DNA from: Sulfuritalea sp.
Lineage (GTDB): Bacteria > Pseudomonadota > Gammaproteobacteria > Burkholderiales > Rhodocyclaceae
Length of the DNA: 64,000 nt
Reading direction: 5' to 3'
Assembly (NCBI GenBank): GCA_030651305.1
Contig: JAUSCI010000006.1
Location: forward strand, 50,956 to 114,955
Position numbers and translations under genes: made by a program. Every line of letters begins with the position of its first letter. The stretch's first letter is position 1. A model generated the notes under the pieces. That model worked only from the letters and a program-made list of their open reading frames with translations, was not told the origin of the DNA and did not search any database. This document shows, piece by piece, positions 36,587 through 45,679 of the stretch.

Positions 36587-37837
36587 TCAATAGGTTTCCA
36601 CGTGGTAGCGCCCCTGTTGCAGCAGCTCCGCCTGGAGTGCTTTCCAGTCGAGTCCGTGCTGGCCGCAGATGTCGCTAAAGGCTTCATCAACGCCGGTCTC
36701 CATGCCCTTCAAGCCGCACAAATACAAATAGGTATTCTCATCGCGCAGCAGGCGCACAACCTCTTCGCCGCGTGCGCGAATGAGATCCTGAACGTAAGCC
36801 CGGGGCTGGTCGGGGACGCGGGAAAAGGCCAGGTTGATGTCGATGAATTCCTTTGGTAGCCTGGTCAGCGGGCCGAAGTAGGGCAGCTCGGCGGGGGTGC
36901 GGGCGCCGAAGAACAGCATCAGCTTGCCGTCCTCCTTGGGCACCGACTTGCGCCGCCGGCGTTCCGTCATCGCCCGCATCGGCGCCGAGCCGGTGCCGGT
37001 GCAGATCATCAGCAGATGGCTGCCGGGATGGTTGGGCATCAGGAAACTGGTGCCATAGGGGCCGACGACGTCGACCTTGTCGCCCTTCTTCAGGTCGCAA
37101 AGGAAATTCGATGCCACGCCGCGAACCGCGCCGCCATCATGATCGGCGGTGACCCGCTTCACGGTCAGCGACAGGTTGTTGTAGCGCGGACGCTCGCCGT
37201 CACGCGGACTGGCGACCGAGTACAGGCGTACGTGATGCGCGCGGCCCAGCGCGTCGAGGCCTGGCGCCAGGATGCCGATGGTCTGCCCTTCAAGCACCGG
37301 AAACGATGCATTGCCGAAATCGAGCACGATGTGGCGGATGTCGCTCGATGCGCCGTCGGCCGTCAGGCGGAAATTGCCGCTGACGGTTGCCACCGCAGGT
37401 TTCTGGATCGAATAGAGGTTGACGTAAGGATGCGCGGCCGACCAGGGCGGCGGGGCGACGCCCCCTTGGCCGGAGGTGGAGGCGGCGGCAATCCGTTCGA
37501 CGTCGTCAGGAAGAGGAGTCGCCGTGTCGCCAGCGCCGACTTTCTGGCCTTCGTCGAGAACGGCTTGCGCCGGCAGCGTATCCCACAACAGTTGCTCGGC
37601 CAGCGGATAGGCAGTGTCTGCCTTGACATGGCGCCAGTTGTCGATGGCGCCGGTCGGGCAGGGCGAGATGCAGTTGTAGCAGAACTTGCACTTGGCGGCG
37701 TCGACCACATAATTGCGCGAGTCGTGGCTGATCGCGTCAATCGGGCAGGTTTCTTCGCAGGTGTTGCAGCGAATGCAGATCTCCGGATCGATCAGATGCT
37801 GGCGCAGGATGGTCGTCGTGCTCTTCGTCGCGTTCAT
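36587..37837 (-). CDS. boxA: Benzoyl-CoA 2,3-epoxidase reductase component BoxA
   Basis: A 416-residue NADPH-dependent reductase that feeds electrons to BoxB. The N-terminus has two [4Fe-4S] motifs ([16 protein letters not shown] and [16 protein letters not shown]). After a variable linker a ferredoxin-NADP reductase module follows, with [12 protein letters not shown] (FAD), [23 protein letters not shown] (NADP) and the C-terminal VETY. The linker around residues 98-106 (KVGAGDTA) is encoded by a 24-bp repeat copy. It is the last gene of boxRCBA and is separated from boxB by a CACAGAGG palindrome. Confidence 0.94.
   Translation of the reverse strand: MNATKSTTTILRQHLIDPEICIRCNTCEETCPIDAISHDSRNYVVDAAKCKFCYNCISPCPTGAIDNWRHVKADTAYPLAEQLLWDTLPAQAVLDEGQKVGAGDTATPLPDDVERIAAASTSGQGGVAPPPWSAAHPYVNLYSIQKPAVATVSGNFRLTADGASSDIRHIVLDFGNASFPVLEGQTIGILAPGLDALGRAHHVRLYSVASPRDGERPRYNNLSLTVKRVTADHDGGAVRGVASNFLCDLKKGDKVDVVGPYGTSFLMPNHPGSHLLMICTGTGSAPMRAMTERRRRKSVPKEDGKLMLFFGARTPAELPYFGPLTRLPKEFIDINLAFSRVPDQPRAYVQDLIRARGEEVVRLLRDENTYLYLCGLKGMETGVDEAFSDICGQHGLDWKALQAELLQQGRYHVETY
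37521..37544 (+). repeat. Dispersed 24-bp repeat, copy 7, inside the boxA frame
   Basis: Contains GTCGCCAGCGCCGACTTTC, with the hyphenated palindrome GTCGCC-N3-GCCGAC at its centre. It lies wholly within the ferredoxin/FNR linker of BoxA and keeps the frame open. Confidence 0.7.
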
Positions 37838-37851
37838 AAAAACCTCATTTC

Positions 37852-37926
37852 TGCTACAGAGGACACAGAGTTCACAGAGAGAAGCTTGATTTGCCTTTCT
37901 CTGTGAACTCTGTGTCCTCTGTGGCT
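37852..37926. repeat. CACAGAGG palindromic element A (boxB-boxA gap)
   Basis: Arms 37852-37882 and 37896-37926 are near-perfect reverse complements (ACAGAGGACACAGAGTTCAC / GTGAACTCTGTGTCCTCTGT) and can form a stem of almost 30 bp. It fills nearly the whole intergenic gap. Confidence 0.85.
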
Positions 37927-37937
37927 AATGGTTTTGT

Positions 37938-39362
37938 CTAATTGAAGCGGACGTACTCGAAATCCACCGTCTGATTGTTGATGCCGCGCGCAGGGTGCGC
38001 AATCCAGTTGGCGTATTTTCCCGGCGCGGCGACGCGGCCCATCAGCGAGCCGACAAAAATGCGATCCTCGGCCGACGGCAGCCAGTGCAGGTGGTGGTGC
38101 GTCCATTCGGCTTCGGAGAGCACCTGGCCCGCGGGAGAAATCCTCGCCGAAGACAGCGGCCCGATCTTGCGATTGAAGGCCTTGTGCGGCGCGCTCAGAA
38201 CGAAGGGGATGCCGGCCTTCTGGATGATCTTGTTCCAGCGCTCGATGCCGGCTTTTGCATCGGTCACATAGTCGTCGCGCAGCCGCTCGTTGAGGGCGTT
38301 GAGGTAGGGAGCCTGGGCGGTGAGGAGTTTTCCGTCGGCCACTTCGAGCACCGGATAGGTGGCATCGTTGAGCTGGTGGTCGTCGTCCTGCCTGGTTTCC
38401 TCGTAGCGGCCCTTGAGTCCCGTGGTGTAGAAGGTGGCGGCATTGGACGAAACATCGGCGCCGAACAGGTCCATGGTGACGCTGAAATGGAAGTTCAGGT
38501 AGCGCTGTATGGTCGGCAGGTCGATCACGCCGGCGGCGCGGATCTTCGCCACATCGTCGGTCTTGAGCTGGTTCATGACCTCGCAGGTGCGCTGGATGAC
38601 GCGGCCGACACCCGACTCGCCGACGAACATGTGGTGCGCTTCTTCGGTCAGCATAAACTTGCAGGTGCGTGCCAGCGGATCGAAGCCGGATTCGGCCAGC
38701 GAGCAGAGCTGGTACTTGCCGTCGCGGTCGGTGAAGTAGGTGAACATGAAGAACGACAGCCAGTCCGGTGTTTCTTCGTTGAAGGCGCCGAGGATGCGGG
38801 GATTGTCCGCATCGCCGGAGCGCCGTTCAAGCAGGGCTTCCGCTTCTTCGCGGCCATCGCGGCCGAAGTAGGCGTGCAGCAGGTAGACCATCGCCCACAG
38901 ATGCCGCCCCTCTTCGACGTTGACCTGGAACAGGTTGCGCATGTCATAGAGCGAAGGGCAGGTGAGGCCGAGGTGGCGCTGCTGCTCGACCGAGGCGGGT
39001 TCGGTGTCGCCTTGAGTGACGATGAGGCGGCGCAGGTTGCTGCGATATTCGCCGGGCACTTCCTGCCAGGCGGCCTCGCCCTTGTGGGCGCCGAAGTTGA
39101 CTTTGCGGTCGGGTTCGGCCGGATTGAGGAAGATGCCCCAGCGGTAGTCCGGCATCTTGACATAATCGAAGTGCGCCCAGCCGCCGGGATCGACGCTGAC
39201 CGCGGTGCGCAGGTAAACGTCAAAGCTCTGCGAGTCGTCCGGGCCCATGTCCTGCCACCAGTTGATGAATTCCGGTTGCCAGTGCTCAAGGGCGCGCTGC
39301 AGGGTCTTGTTCTCGGAAAGGTCTACGTTGTTGGGTATTTTCTGGTTGTAATCGATGCTCAT
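37938..39362 (-). CDS. boxB: Benzoyl-CoA 2,3-epoxidase oxygenase component BoxB
   Basis: A 474-residue di-iron monooxygenase that epoxidises benzoyl-CoA with O2 using electrons from BoxA. Carboxylate/His ligand segments are visible in EEGRHLWAMVYLLHAYFGRDG and LTEEAHHMFVGESGVGRVI, as in class I di-iron proteins. The start MSIDYNQKIPNNVDLSENK and the length match BoxB. It lies 44 bp downstream of boxC. Confidence 0.95.
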   Translation of the reverse strand: MSIDYNQKIPNNVDLSENKTLQRALEHWQPEFINWWQDMGPDDSQSFDVYLRTAVSVDPGGWAHFDYVKMPDYRWGIFLNPAEPDRKVNFGAHKGEAAWQEVPGEYRSNLRRLIVTQGDTEPASVEQQRHLGLTCPSLYDMRNLFQVNVEEGRHLWAMVYLLHAYFGRDGREEAEALLERRSGDADNPRILGAFNEETPDWLSFFMFTYFTDRDGKYQLCSLAESGFDPLARTCKFMLTEEAHHMFVGESGVGRVIQRTCEVMNQLKTDDVAKIRAAGVIDLPTIQRYLNFHFSVTMDLFGADVSSNAATFYTTGLKGRYEETRQDDDHQLNDATYPVLEVADGKLLTAQAPYLNALNERLRDDYVTDAKAGIERWNKIIQKAGIPFVLSAPHKAFNRKIGPLSSARISPAGQVLSEAEWTHHHLHWLPSAEDRIFVGSLMGRVAAPGKYANWIAHPARGINNQTVDFEYVRFN

Positions 39363-39406
39363 GGCATTCTCCTGATGGGGGTCGGGGGTTTTCTTGTGCG
39401 GAAACG

Positions 39407-41077
39407 TCAGACGCGTTCCCAGTTGAATTTGGCTTTGTTGCCGCTGCCGAAGACCTTCAGTGCGCCGGCCTCGCCTACTGCATTGGGGCGGATGAATATC
39501 CAGTTCTGCCAGGCGGAAAGCCGGCCGAAGACGCGGGTTTCCATGGTCTCGCCGGGGCCGAAGCGAAGGTTGGCTTCCATTGCGGTGAGTGCATCCGGAG
39601 AGAGGCTGGCGCGCTCTTCGAGGACCAGGCGTATTTCGTCGTCCCAGTCGAGGTTGTCCGGGGTAGCCGTTACCAGCCCGAGCGCTGAAGCGTCAGCGGC
39701 TCCGAGTGGCTTGCTGATAGCAACCTTCGCTGCCGCAATCGGGCCGTCCTCGCCGTAGAAGCGGGCGCCGATGCGGTACTGCCCATTGACCATCGGATAG
39801 CTGCCGAAATTCATCTCGGATAGCGTGACTTTGGCTTCCTGCGCGGAATCGTCGGGCAAGGCCAGCATGTAGCTGCGATCCGCCGCAAGCATCAGTTCGG
39901 CCAAGGTGCCGGCGAAACAGGCGCCGCGGTCGGCGATGGCGATCAGGGTGCGCGACGTGACGTCGAGGCGCGCCAGGGTACGCCGCAGCATGCCGATCAC
40001 TTCGCGGACGAACCAGTGCTGGCGATGCTTCGCCAGCGCCGCGTCTGCGGCCAGGACATGTCCGGCATCGCCGCTGGTCTTCAGCACCCAGGTGCCTATT
40101 TCGAGATCGTTGGTGCGCAGCATCAGGATCGCGTCGTCGAGTTCGCGCGCCATCAGCAGCGGCCACCACGACGCGCCGGCGGCGACAATGGCGTCGATGC
40201 TGCCGGCCGGAGCCGCAGCAGGGGCGGAAACCGTCAGCGTGGCGCGTCGTGCCTTGCGGTCGATAACCACATCGACGGTCTCGTAGTGGTAGCCGGCCTC
40301 GTCGCTGCTGCGCTTGACTGCGGGCAAGGCAATGCCCTTGGCATCGGCTGGGCGGTCGCTTTCGGCGGCGAGTTCCAAGGCGCGCTGCTTCACTTTCTCG
40401 GCGAAGGCTTGCGGCTTGGCATAGTCGTCGATCAGGCGCCATTCCTTGGCCCGTTGCGCTCGTATGCCTTCGGTCAGCGTACAAAAGATGTCGGCGTGGT
40501 CGCGCCGGACGTGACGCTTGTCGGTGACGCGGGTGAGGCCGCCGGTGCCGGGCAGCACGCCGAGCAGCGGGACCTCGGGCAGGCTGACGGCTGATGAGCG
40601 GTCATCGACCAGGATGATTTCGTCGCAGGCGAGCGCCAGTTCATAGCCGCCGCCGGCCGTGGTGCCGTTGCAGGCGGCGATGAACTTGAGGCCGGAATGG
40701 CGGCTGGAATCCTCGATGCCGTTGCGCGTCTCGTTGGTGAATTTGCAGAAATTCACCTTCCAGGCGTGCGTCGACAGGCCCAGCATGAAGATGTTTGCGC
40801 CAGAGCAGAAAATTCTGTCGCGGCCAGAGATAACGACCACGCTGCGGACTTCGGGATGCTCGAAGCGGATGCGCTGCAGCGCGTCGTGGAGTTCGATGTC
40901 GACACCGAGATCGTATGAATTCAGTTTCAGCTTGTAGCCTGGCTTGATGCCGCCGTCCTCGTCGATATCGAGATGGAGGGTGGCTACCGGTCCGGCGAAC
41001 GTCAGACGCCAATGCCTGTACTGATCGGGATGCGTGTCATAGGTGATGGTCTGCCGGGGGGCTTCTGGATAAGTCAT
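39407..41077 (-). CDS. boxC: 2,3-epoxybenzoyl-CoA dihydrolase BoxC
   Basis: A 556-residue member of the crotonase superfamily that hydrolytically opens the epoxide ring and releases formate, giving 3,4-dehydroadipyl-CoA semialdehyde. Crotonase landmarks are VVISGRDRIFCSGANIFMLG, AACNGTTAGGGYELALACDE and SLPEVPLLGVLPGTGGLTR. The C-terminal half is a BoxC-specific extension. It is located between boxR and boxB. Confidence 0.95.
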   Translation of the reverse strand: MTYPEAPRQTITYDTHPDQYRHWRLTFAGPVATLHLDIDEDGGIKPGYKLKLNSYDLGVDIELHDALQRIRFEHPEVRSVVVISGRDRIFCSGANIFMLGLSTHAWKVNFCKFTNETRNGIEDSSRHSGLKFIAACNGTTAGGGYELALACDEIILVDDRSSAVSLPEVPLLGVLPGTGGLTRVTDKRHVRRDHADIFCTLTEGIRAQRAKEWRLIDDYAKPQAFAEKVKQRALELAAESDRPADAKGIALPAVKRSSDEAGYHYETVDVVIDRKARRATLTVSAPAAAPAGSIDAIVAAGASWWPLLMARELDDAILMLRTNDLEIGTWVLKTSGDAGHVLAADAALAKHRQHWFVREVIGMLRRTLARLDVTSRTLIAIADRGACFAGTLAELMLAADRSYMLALPDDSAQEAKVTLSEMNFGSYPMVNGQYRIGARFYGEDGPIAAAKVAISKPLGAADASALGLVTATPDNLDWDDEIRLVLEERASLSPDALTAMEANLRFGPGETMETRVFGRLSAWQNWIFIRPNAVGEAGALKVFGSGNKAKFNWERV

Positions 41078-41102
41078 TCGCTTCTCCGTGTTGTGTAATG
41101 GT

Positions 41103-42005
41103 TTATTTCAGTGCGGTAATCGCTTGACGCAACTGCGTGAGGCACTCTTCGGGTTGCCGCCCGGTGGTGTCCAGCGTGAAATCCGCTTTCGAATACAGGG
41201 ACTCGCGAGCGAGGAGGATGCGGCGCATGTCTTCCATGGCTTCGGCATTACCCTCCATGGGGCGGAAATCGCCTTGGGCGACCACGCGCGACATGTGCTC
41301 TTCGGGCGTTGCCTTGACCCAGACGGTAAAGCAGTTCATGAGCAGGAGATTGAAGGTTTCCGCTTCGGAAACGATCCCGCCGCCGACCGTGATGACGGCA
41401 CTTTCATGCTGGGCAATGAAGTTCTCCAGACAGCGTCGCTCAAGGCGGCGAAAGCCGGGCTGGCCATAGAGCATGAACACCTCGTTGAGGCTCATGCCCG
41501 CTTCCGTCTCGATGGCGCTGTTAAGTTCAACAAAGGGCCGGGACAGTTCGCCGGCCAGCGCGCGGCCCAGGGTCGACTTGCCGGCACCGCGCAGGCCGAC
41601 CAGCGCAATGCGTTTTCTGCGTGAAGCGTCTTCGTCGCCGAAGTCGCGAATCAGGCGCAGCAGCGCTTCTTCCAGGCGGTTGGGGGAGAGTTGTTCGAGG
41701 AAGCGCGAGATCAGCCGGTAGTCGGGCGAACTTTGTTGCGGTTCCAGCAGTTCGATCAGCGAGATGCCCAGAGCATGGGCGACATGCCGCAGGACCAGGA
41801 TGGACGGGTTGGTTTCGCCGCTTTCGACTTGCGCCAGATAGCGTTCGGATACGTCCGAGTTCGACGCCAGCATCTTGCGCGACATGCCGTGCCGCGCACG
41901 CGCTTCGCGCACACGAAGCCCCAGCGCCTGAATGAATTCGGCGTCGGCCGTCTCGTCTATGAAGCGCGCAACGATGGGCATTTCGGGTTTTTCGGTGGTT
42001 TGCAT
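41103..42005 (-). CDS. boxR: BoxR-type transcriptional regulator (HTH + shikimate kinase-like)
   Basis: A 300-residue repressor of the BoxR/BzdR family, which controls benzoyl-CoA degradation genes and responds to benzoyl-CoA. The N-terminal XRE helix-turn-helix is GMSRKMLASNSDVSERYLAQ (residues 39-58). The C-terminal shikimate kinase-like domain starts IALVGLRGAGKSTLGRALA. It is first in boxRCBA and divergent from dch across a 382-bp gap with several TGCA motifs. It may therefore regulate both the aerobic and the anaerobic branch. Confidence 0.94.
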   Translation of the reverse strand: MQTTEKPEMPIVARFIDETADAEFIQALGLRVREARARHGMSRKMLASNSDVSERYLAQVESGETNPSILVLRHVAHALGISLIELLEPQQSSPDYRLISRFLEQLSPNRLEEALLRLIRDFGDEDASRRKRIALVGLRGAGKSTLGRALAGELSRPFVELNSAIETEAGMSLNEVFMLYGQPGFRRLERRCLENFIAQHESAVITVGGGIVSEAETFNLLLMNCFTVWVKATPEEHMSRVVAQGDFRPMEGNAEAMEDMRRILLARESLYSKADFTLDTTGRQPEECLTQLRQAITALK

Positions 42006-42387
42006 TCCCGCTCACCTATAAAAATTCTGCTCAGCCAGTGCATGCAATATAGTACAGGTTTTGCATCTACGGGAAACTTTATCTTCATACCTAATGTATC
42101 TGATATAGAAATAATTAGCTAAGGCATTGAATTATAAAGATATGGCTGGACTGGTTACAGGGCTGAATAATATTGCATGCTTGCATTGACTGGAGGGTTG
42201 TTTTGAACGATACTTCGCGTTGTGATGTGGGCTCCAACTGACTTGAGGAACAATAGTTCCATGTCCGTTCCGCAAGTGGGGATCCCGCATCCAGCAGGGG
42301 GATACAAGTGCGTGTTGCCCCGAGTGGGCGCCAACGACGTGGACGATTTTTTCTAACCGCAAGAAACTGAACTCCCAAAGGACAGTC
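42006..42387. promoter_or_regulatory. Divergent control region boxR / dch
   Basis: No gene. A/T-rich 382-bp region. TGCA motifs, the core of the BzdR/BoxR-type operators as I recall, occur as TGCATGCA at 42039-42046, TGCA at 42062 and TGCA-N4-TGCA at 42174-42185. A separate palindrome GGAAC-N4-GTTCC sits at 42247-42260. Both operons probably start here. I do not see a convincing FNR box. Confidence 0.5.
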
Positions 42388-43161
42388 ATGGCAGATTTCA
42401 AGTTCGTCTCCTACGAAGACAATGGCGAAACGCTACGCATCGCCATCAACCGCCCGCCCTACAACGTGCTCGACATCGCTACCATGGAAGAGATGAATGC
42501 CGCGCTCGACCTGGCGATGGAAAACACCACCGCCAAGGTGCTGGTCATCAGCGGCAAAGGCGACAAGACCTTTTCTTCCGGCGTCGACGTGGTCGACCAC
42601 ACGCCGGACAAGGTGGTGAAGATGATCGAGGTGTTTCACGGCATCCTCAAGCGTCTGATGCAGGTCTCGATACCCACCGTGGCCGCCGTCAATGGCGCGG
42701 CCCTGGGCGGCGGCTGCGATCTGGCGATTGCCTGCGACATGGTGCTTGCCTCGGAAAGCGCCAAGCTGGGCCAACCGGAAATCAAGCTGGGCGTGTTTCC
42801 GCCGATTGCCGCGATCCTGCTGCCGCGCCAGATCCCGATGACCAAGGTGATGGAACTGCTGCTGGGCGGCGGCATCATCGATGCCCGGGAAGCGCATCGC
42901 ATCGGCCTGGTGAACCGCGTGGTCCCGAAAGAAAGCTTTGCCGCGGACACCGCGACGTTCCTCGAACAATTCACCTCGCTGTCCCGCGTCGCGCTGATCC
43001 ACACCAAGAAGGCGGTCAAGGAAGCGGCCACCCGTCCGTTCTACGAGGCCCTGTTCCACATCGAACAGCACTACCTCAAGGATTTGATGGCCACCGAGGA
43101 TGCCAAGGAAGGTTTGAACTCCTTCATCGAGAAGCGCAAGCCGGTCTGGAAGAACAAGTGA
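42388..43161 (+). CDS. dch: Cyclohexa-1,5-diene-1-carbonyl-CoA hydratase
   Basis: A 257-residue enoyl-CoA hydratase-family enzyme acting on the product of benzoyl-CoA reductase to give 6-hydroxycyclohex-1-ene-1-carbonyl-CoA. The oxyanion-hole segments are KTFSSGVDVVDH and AAVNGAALGGGCDLAIACD, followed by LGQPEIKLGVFPP. The assignment relies on had and oah following in the order known for the anaerobic benzoyl-CoA pathway. First gene of the rightward operon. Confidence 0.93.
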   Translation: MADFKFVSYEDNGETLRIAINRPPYNVLDIATMEEMNAALDLAMENTTAKVLVISGKGDKTFSSGVDVVDHTPDKVVKMIEVFHGILKRLMQVSIPTVAAVNGAALGGGCDLAIACDMVLASESAKLGQPEIKLGVFPPIAAILLPRQIPMTKVMELLLGGGIIDAREAHRIGLVNRVVPKESFAADTATFLEQFTSLSRVALIHTKKAVKEAATRPFYEALFHIEQHYLKDLMATEDAKEGLNSFIEKRKPVWKNK

Positions 43162-43174
43162 GGCGGAACCATTA

Positions 43175-43309
43175 GCCACAGAGGACACAGAGGACACAGA
43201 GGACACAGAGGACACAGAGGACACAGAGGACACAGAGGACACAGAGAAAGGCGAAGGACCCGCAGTTGTTTCCAGGTTGTTCTCTGTGAACTCTGTGTCC
43301 TCTGTGGCC
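43175..43309. repeat. CACAGAGG palindromic element B with 9-bp tandem expansion (dch-had gap)
   Basis: The left arm contains eight consecutive 9-bp units of the type ACACAGAGG (43176-43247). The right arm (43280-43309) is complementary to the element ends (TTCTCTGTGAACTCTGTGTC, then CTCTGTGGCC). The same family as the elements at 37852, 44422 and 45680, but with the left arm lengthened. Confidence 0.88.
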
Positions 43310-43343
43310 AAAAAAGTTTTTGAATTACCATCTGGGAGAACAA

Positions 43344-44411
43344 ATGATTCCGAGCACCATCAAGACGTGGCAAATGACCGAACCGGGCAAACTGCTGCGC
43401 ACCGAAATTCCCATGCCCGAACTGCAGGCGGGCGAGGCCCTGGTCGAGGTCAGGGGCTGCGGTGTTTGCCATACCGACCTGTCCTATTTCTACATGGGCG
43501 TGCCGACTGTGCACAAGGGCCCGTTGTCCCTCGGCCACGAGATTTCCGGCGTCGTTGTGGCCGGCGACGCACGGGTGCTCGGCAAGGAAGTCATCATTCC
43601 GGCGGTTCTGCCCTGCAACAAGTGCGAACTGTGCAAGACCGGACGTGGCAACCGCTGTCTGGCGCAGAAGATGCCGGGCAACTCGATGGGCACCTATGGC
43701 GGCTTCTCGACGCACATCCCGGTGCCGGCCGAGGACCTGTGCATCGTCGGCAATCGCGGCAAGATTCCGCTGGAGCACCTGTCGGTGATCGCCGACGCGG
43801 TGACCACGCCCTACCAGGCGGGCATCCGCGCTCGACTTCAGGCCGGCGACCGCGTCATCATTATCGGTGCGGCCGGCGGCGTCGGCAGCTTCATGACCCA
43901 GGTGGCCAAGGGCATGGGTGCCGCTGCGGTGGTGGGTATCGACATCAATGCCGAAAAGCTCGAATTCATGAAGGGCTACGGTGCCGATTTCACCATCGAT
44001 CCGCGCGGCAAGAACGCCAAGGAGGTCAAGGAGCTGTTCAAGGGTTTCTGCAAGGAGAAAGGCCTGCCTTCCAACTACGGCTGGAAGATCTTCGAAGTCA
44101 CCGGCAGCAAGCCCGGACAGGAGTTGGCGCTCTCGCTGCTGTCCTTCACCGGCTTGCTGATGGTGGTGGGTTATGGCACTGACGAGACCTCCTACATGCT
44201 GTCCAAGCTGATGGCCTTCGATGCCGAACTGATCGGCACTTGGGGCTGCCTGCCCGAGTACTACCCGAAGGTGCTGGAAATGTGCGTAGACGGCCGGATA
44301 GCTCTCGAACCCTTTGTCGAGACACGGCCTATGAGCCAGATCGAGCAGGTCTTCGACGAAGCGCACCACGGCAAGCTCAAGCGGCGCGTGATTTTGACAC
44401 CGGATTTTTGA
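43344..44411 (+). CDS. had: 6-hydroxycyclohex-1-ene-1-carbonyl-CoA dehydrogenase
   Basis: A 355-residue zinc-type alcohol dehydrogenase that oxidises the Dch product with NAD+. It has the catalytic zinc site CGVCHTDLSYF and GHEISGVV, the structural zinc site CNKCELCKTGRGNRC and a Rossmann motif IIIGAAGGVGSFMTQVAKG. ATG 43344 with CTGGGAG upstream was chosen over an upstream in-frame start that lacks homology. Context dch-had-oah. Confidence 0.94.
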   Translation: MIPSTIKTWQMTEPGKLLRTEIPMPELQAGEALVEVRGCGVCHTDLSYFYMGVPTVHKGPLSLGHEISGVVVAGDARVLGKEVIIPAVLPCNKCELCKTGRGNRCLAQKMPGNSMGTYGGFSTHIPVPAEDLCIVGNRGKIPLEHLSVIADAVTTPYQAGIRARLQAGDRVIIIGAAGGVGSFMTQVAKGMGAAAVVGIDINAEKLEFMKGYGADFTIDPRGKNAKEVKELFKGFCKEKGLPSNYGWKIFEVTGSKPGQELALSLLSFTGLLMVVGYGTDETSYMLSKLMAFDAELIGTWGCLPEYYPKVLEMCVDGRIALEPFVETRPMSQIEQVFDEAHHGKLKRRVILTPDF

Positions 44412-44421
44412 GAACCTATTT

Positions 44422-44490
44422 GGCCACAGAGATCACAGAGGACTCAGAGAAAATCGTTTCGCAGCCTTTCTCTGTGTCCTCCGTGGCTGA
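44422..44490. repeat. CACAGAGG palindromic element C (had-oah gap)
   Basis: Arms 44422-44452 (GGCCACAGAGATCACAGAGG...) and 44467-44488 (TTTCTCTGTGTCCTCCGTGG). A more degenerate copy than the others, placed just after the had stop. Confidence 0.8.
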
Positions 44491-44525
44491 TTTCTGTTTT
44501 GTTTGATATTTTTGGGAGAAATAAC

Positions 44526-45668
44526 ATGGCACTGGAATGGCTACGCAGAGAAAACGACCTCAAGGATCACCAGCTCATCGACAACAGCCACTTCGGCACC
44601 GCATCGCCCAGTGATGCGCCGACGGTCATCTACGAGGAGCGTCCGGTGCTGGACGAAAAGGGTGCCGCGGTGTCCGGCCTGTTCTCGGCCTGGATCTGGC
44701 TCAACAATCCGAGCCAGTACAACTCCTACACCACGGACATGGTCAAGGGCGTCATCGCCGGAATGCAGCGTGCCTCCAGCGATCGCAAGATCGTCGCCGT
44801 GGTGTTTACCGCGGTCGGCGACAAGGCCTTCTGTACCGGTGGCAACACGGCGGAGTATTCGTCCTACTACTCGAAGCGTCCCAACGAGTACGGCGAGTAC
44901 ATGGACCTGTTCAACGCCATGGTGGACGGCATCCTCAACTGCAAGAAGCCGGTGATCTGCCGCGTCAACGGCATGCGCGTCGCCGGCGGCCAGGAAATCG
45001 GCATGGCGACCGACATCACCATCAGTTCCGACCTGGCGATCTATGGTCAGGCCGGTCCCAAGCATGGCTCGGCGCCGGTTGGCGGATCGACGGACTTCCT
45101 GCCCTGGTTCCTGTCGATGGAAGATGCGATGTACAACTGCATTTCCTGCGAGATGTGGAGCGCCTACAAGATGAAGTCCAAGGGCCTCGTCACCAAGGTG
45201 GTGCCGGTGCTGAAGAAGGACGGTCAGTGGGTTAGAAATCCACTGGTGCGCACCGATACCTTCGTCGATGACGGCGAGATCGTTTACGGCGAAGCCGTGG
45301 CCGGCGACAAGATTGCCGCGGCCAAGGCGCTGATCGCCGAATGCAAGACCGACTTCGAACTGCTCGACGCCGAAGTCAATCGTCTGGTGTGGAAGTTCTC
45401 CAACCTGTTCCCCAATTGCCTGATCACTTCCATCGACGGCATTCGCGCCAAGAAGAAGTTCTTCTGGGATCAGGCGAAGTTGCCGAACCGTCATTGGCTC
45501 GCCGCCAACATGAATCACGAGGCCTGGCTCGGCTTCAACGCGTTCGACGCAAAGAAGACCACCGGCAAGGATGTCATCGACTTCATCAAGTTTCGCCAAC
45601 TGGTGGCCGAAGGCGCACTGTTCGACGACAAGTTCGCCGAGCAGGTGCTGGCCAAGCCGAAATCCTGA
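44526..45668 (+). CDS. oah: 6-oxocyclohex-1-ene-1-carbonyl-CoA hydrolase
   Basis: A 380-residue crotonase-family hydrolase that adds two water molecules and opens the ring to 3-hydroxypimeloyl-CoA. Characteristic segments are DKAFCTGGNTAEYSSYYSKR, CRVNGMRVAGGQEIGMATD and GQAGPKHGSAPVGGSTDFLP. The length is normal. ATG 44526 is preceded by GGGAGAA. It completes the dch-had-oah set, while bcr genes for the reductase itself are absent from the window. Confidence 0.95.
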   Translation: MALEWLRRENDLKDHQLIDNSHFGTASPSDAPTVIYEERPVLDEKGAAVSGLFSAWIWLNNPSQYNSYTTDMVKGVIAGMQRASSDRKIVAVVFTAVGDKAFCTGGNTAEYSSYYSKRPNEYGEYMDLFNAMVDGILNCKKPVICRVNGMRVAGGQEIGMATDITISSDLAIYGQAGPKHGSAPVGGSTDFLPWFLSMEDAMYNCISCEMWSAYKMKSKGLVTKVVPVLKKDGQWVRNPLVRTDTFVDDGEIVYGEAVAGDKIAAAKALIAECKTDFELLDAEVNRLVWKFSNLFPNCLITSIDGIRAKKKFFWDQAKLPNRHWLAANMNHEAWLGFNAFDAKKTTGKDVIDFIKFRQLVAEGALFDDKFAEQVLAKPKS

Positions 45669-45679
45669 AAACCAAAAGC

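Noticed and set aside
42095..42100. TGTATC near dch as a further PaaX-like site
   Set aside because: No GATACA partner at 26-27 bp, so it does not fit the paired pattern.
43176..43247. Tandem array that could be taken for a CRISPR or spacer-repeat locus
   Set aside because: Units are contiguous 9-mers without spacers and form one arm of a palindrome; no cas genes are near.
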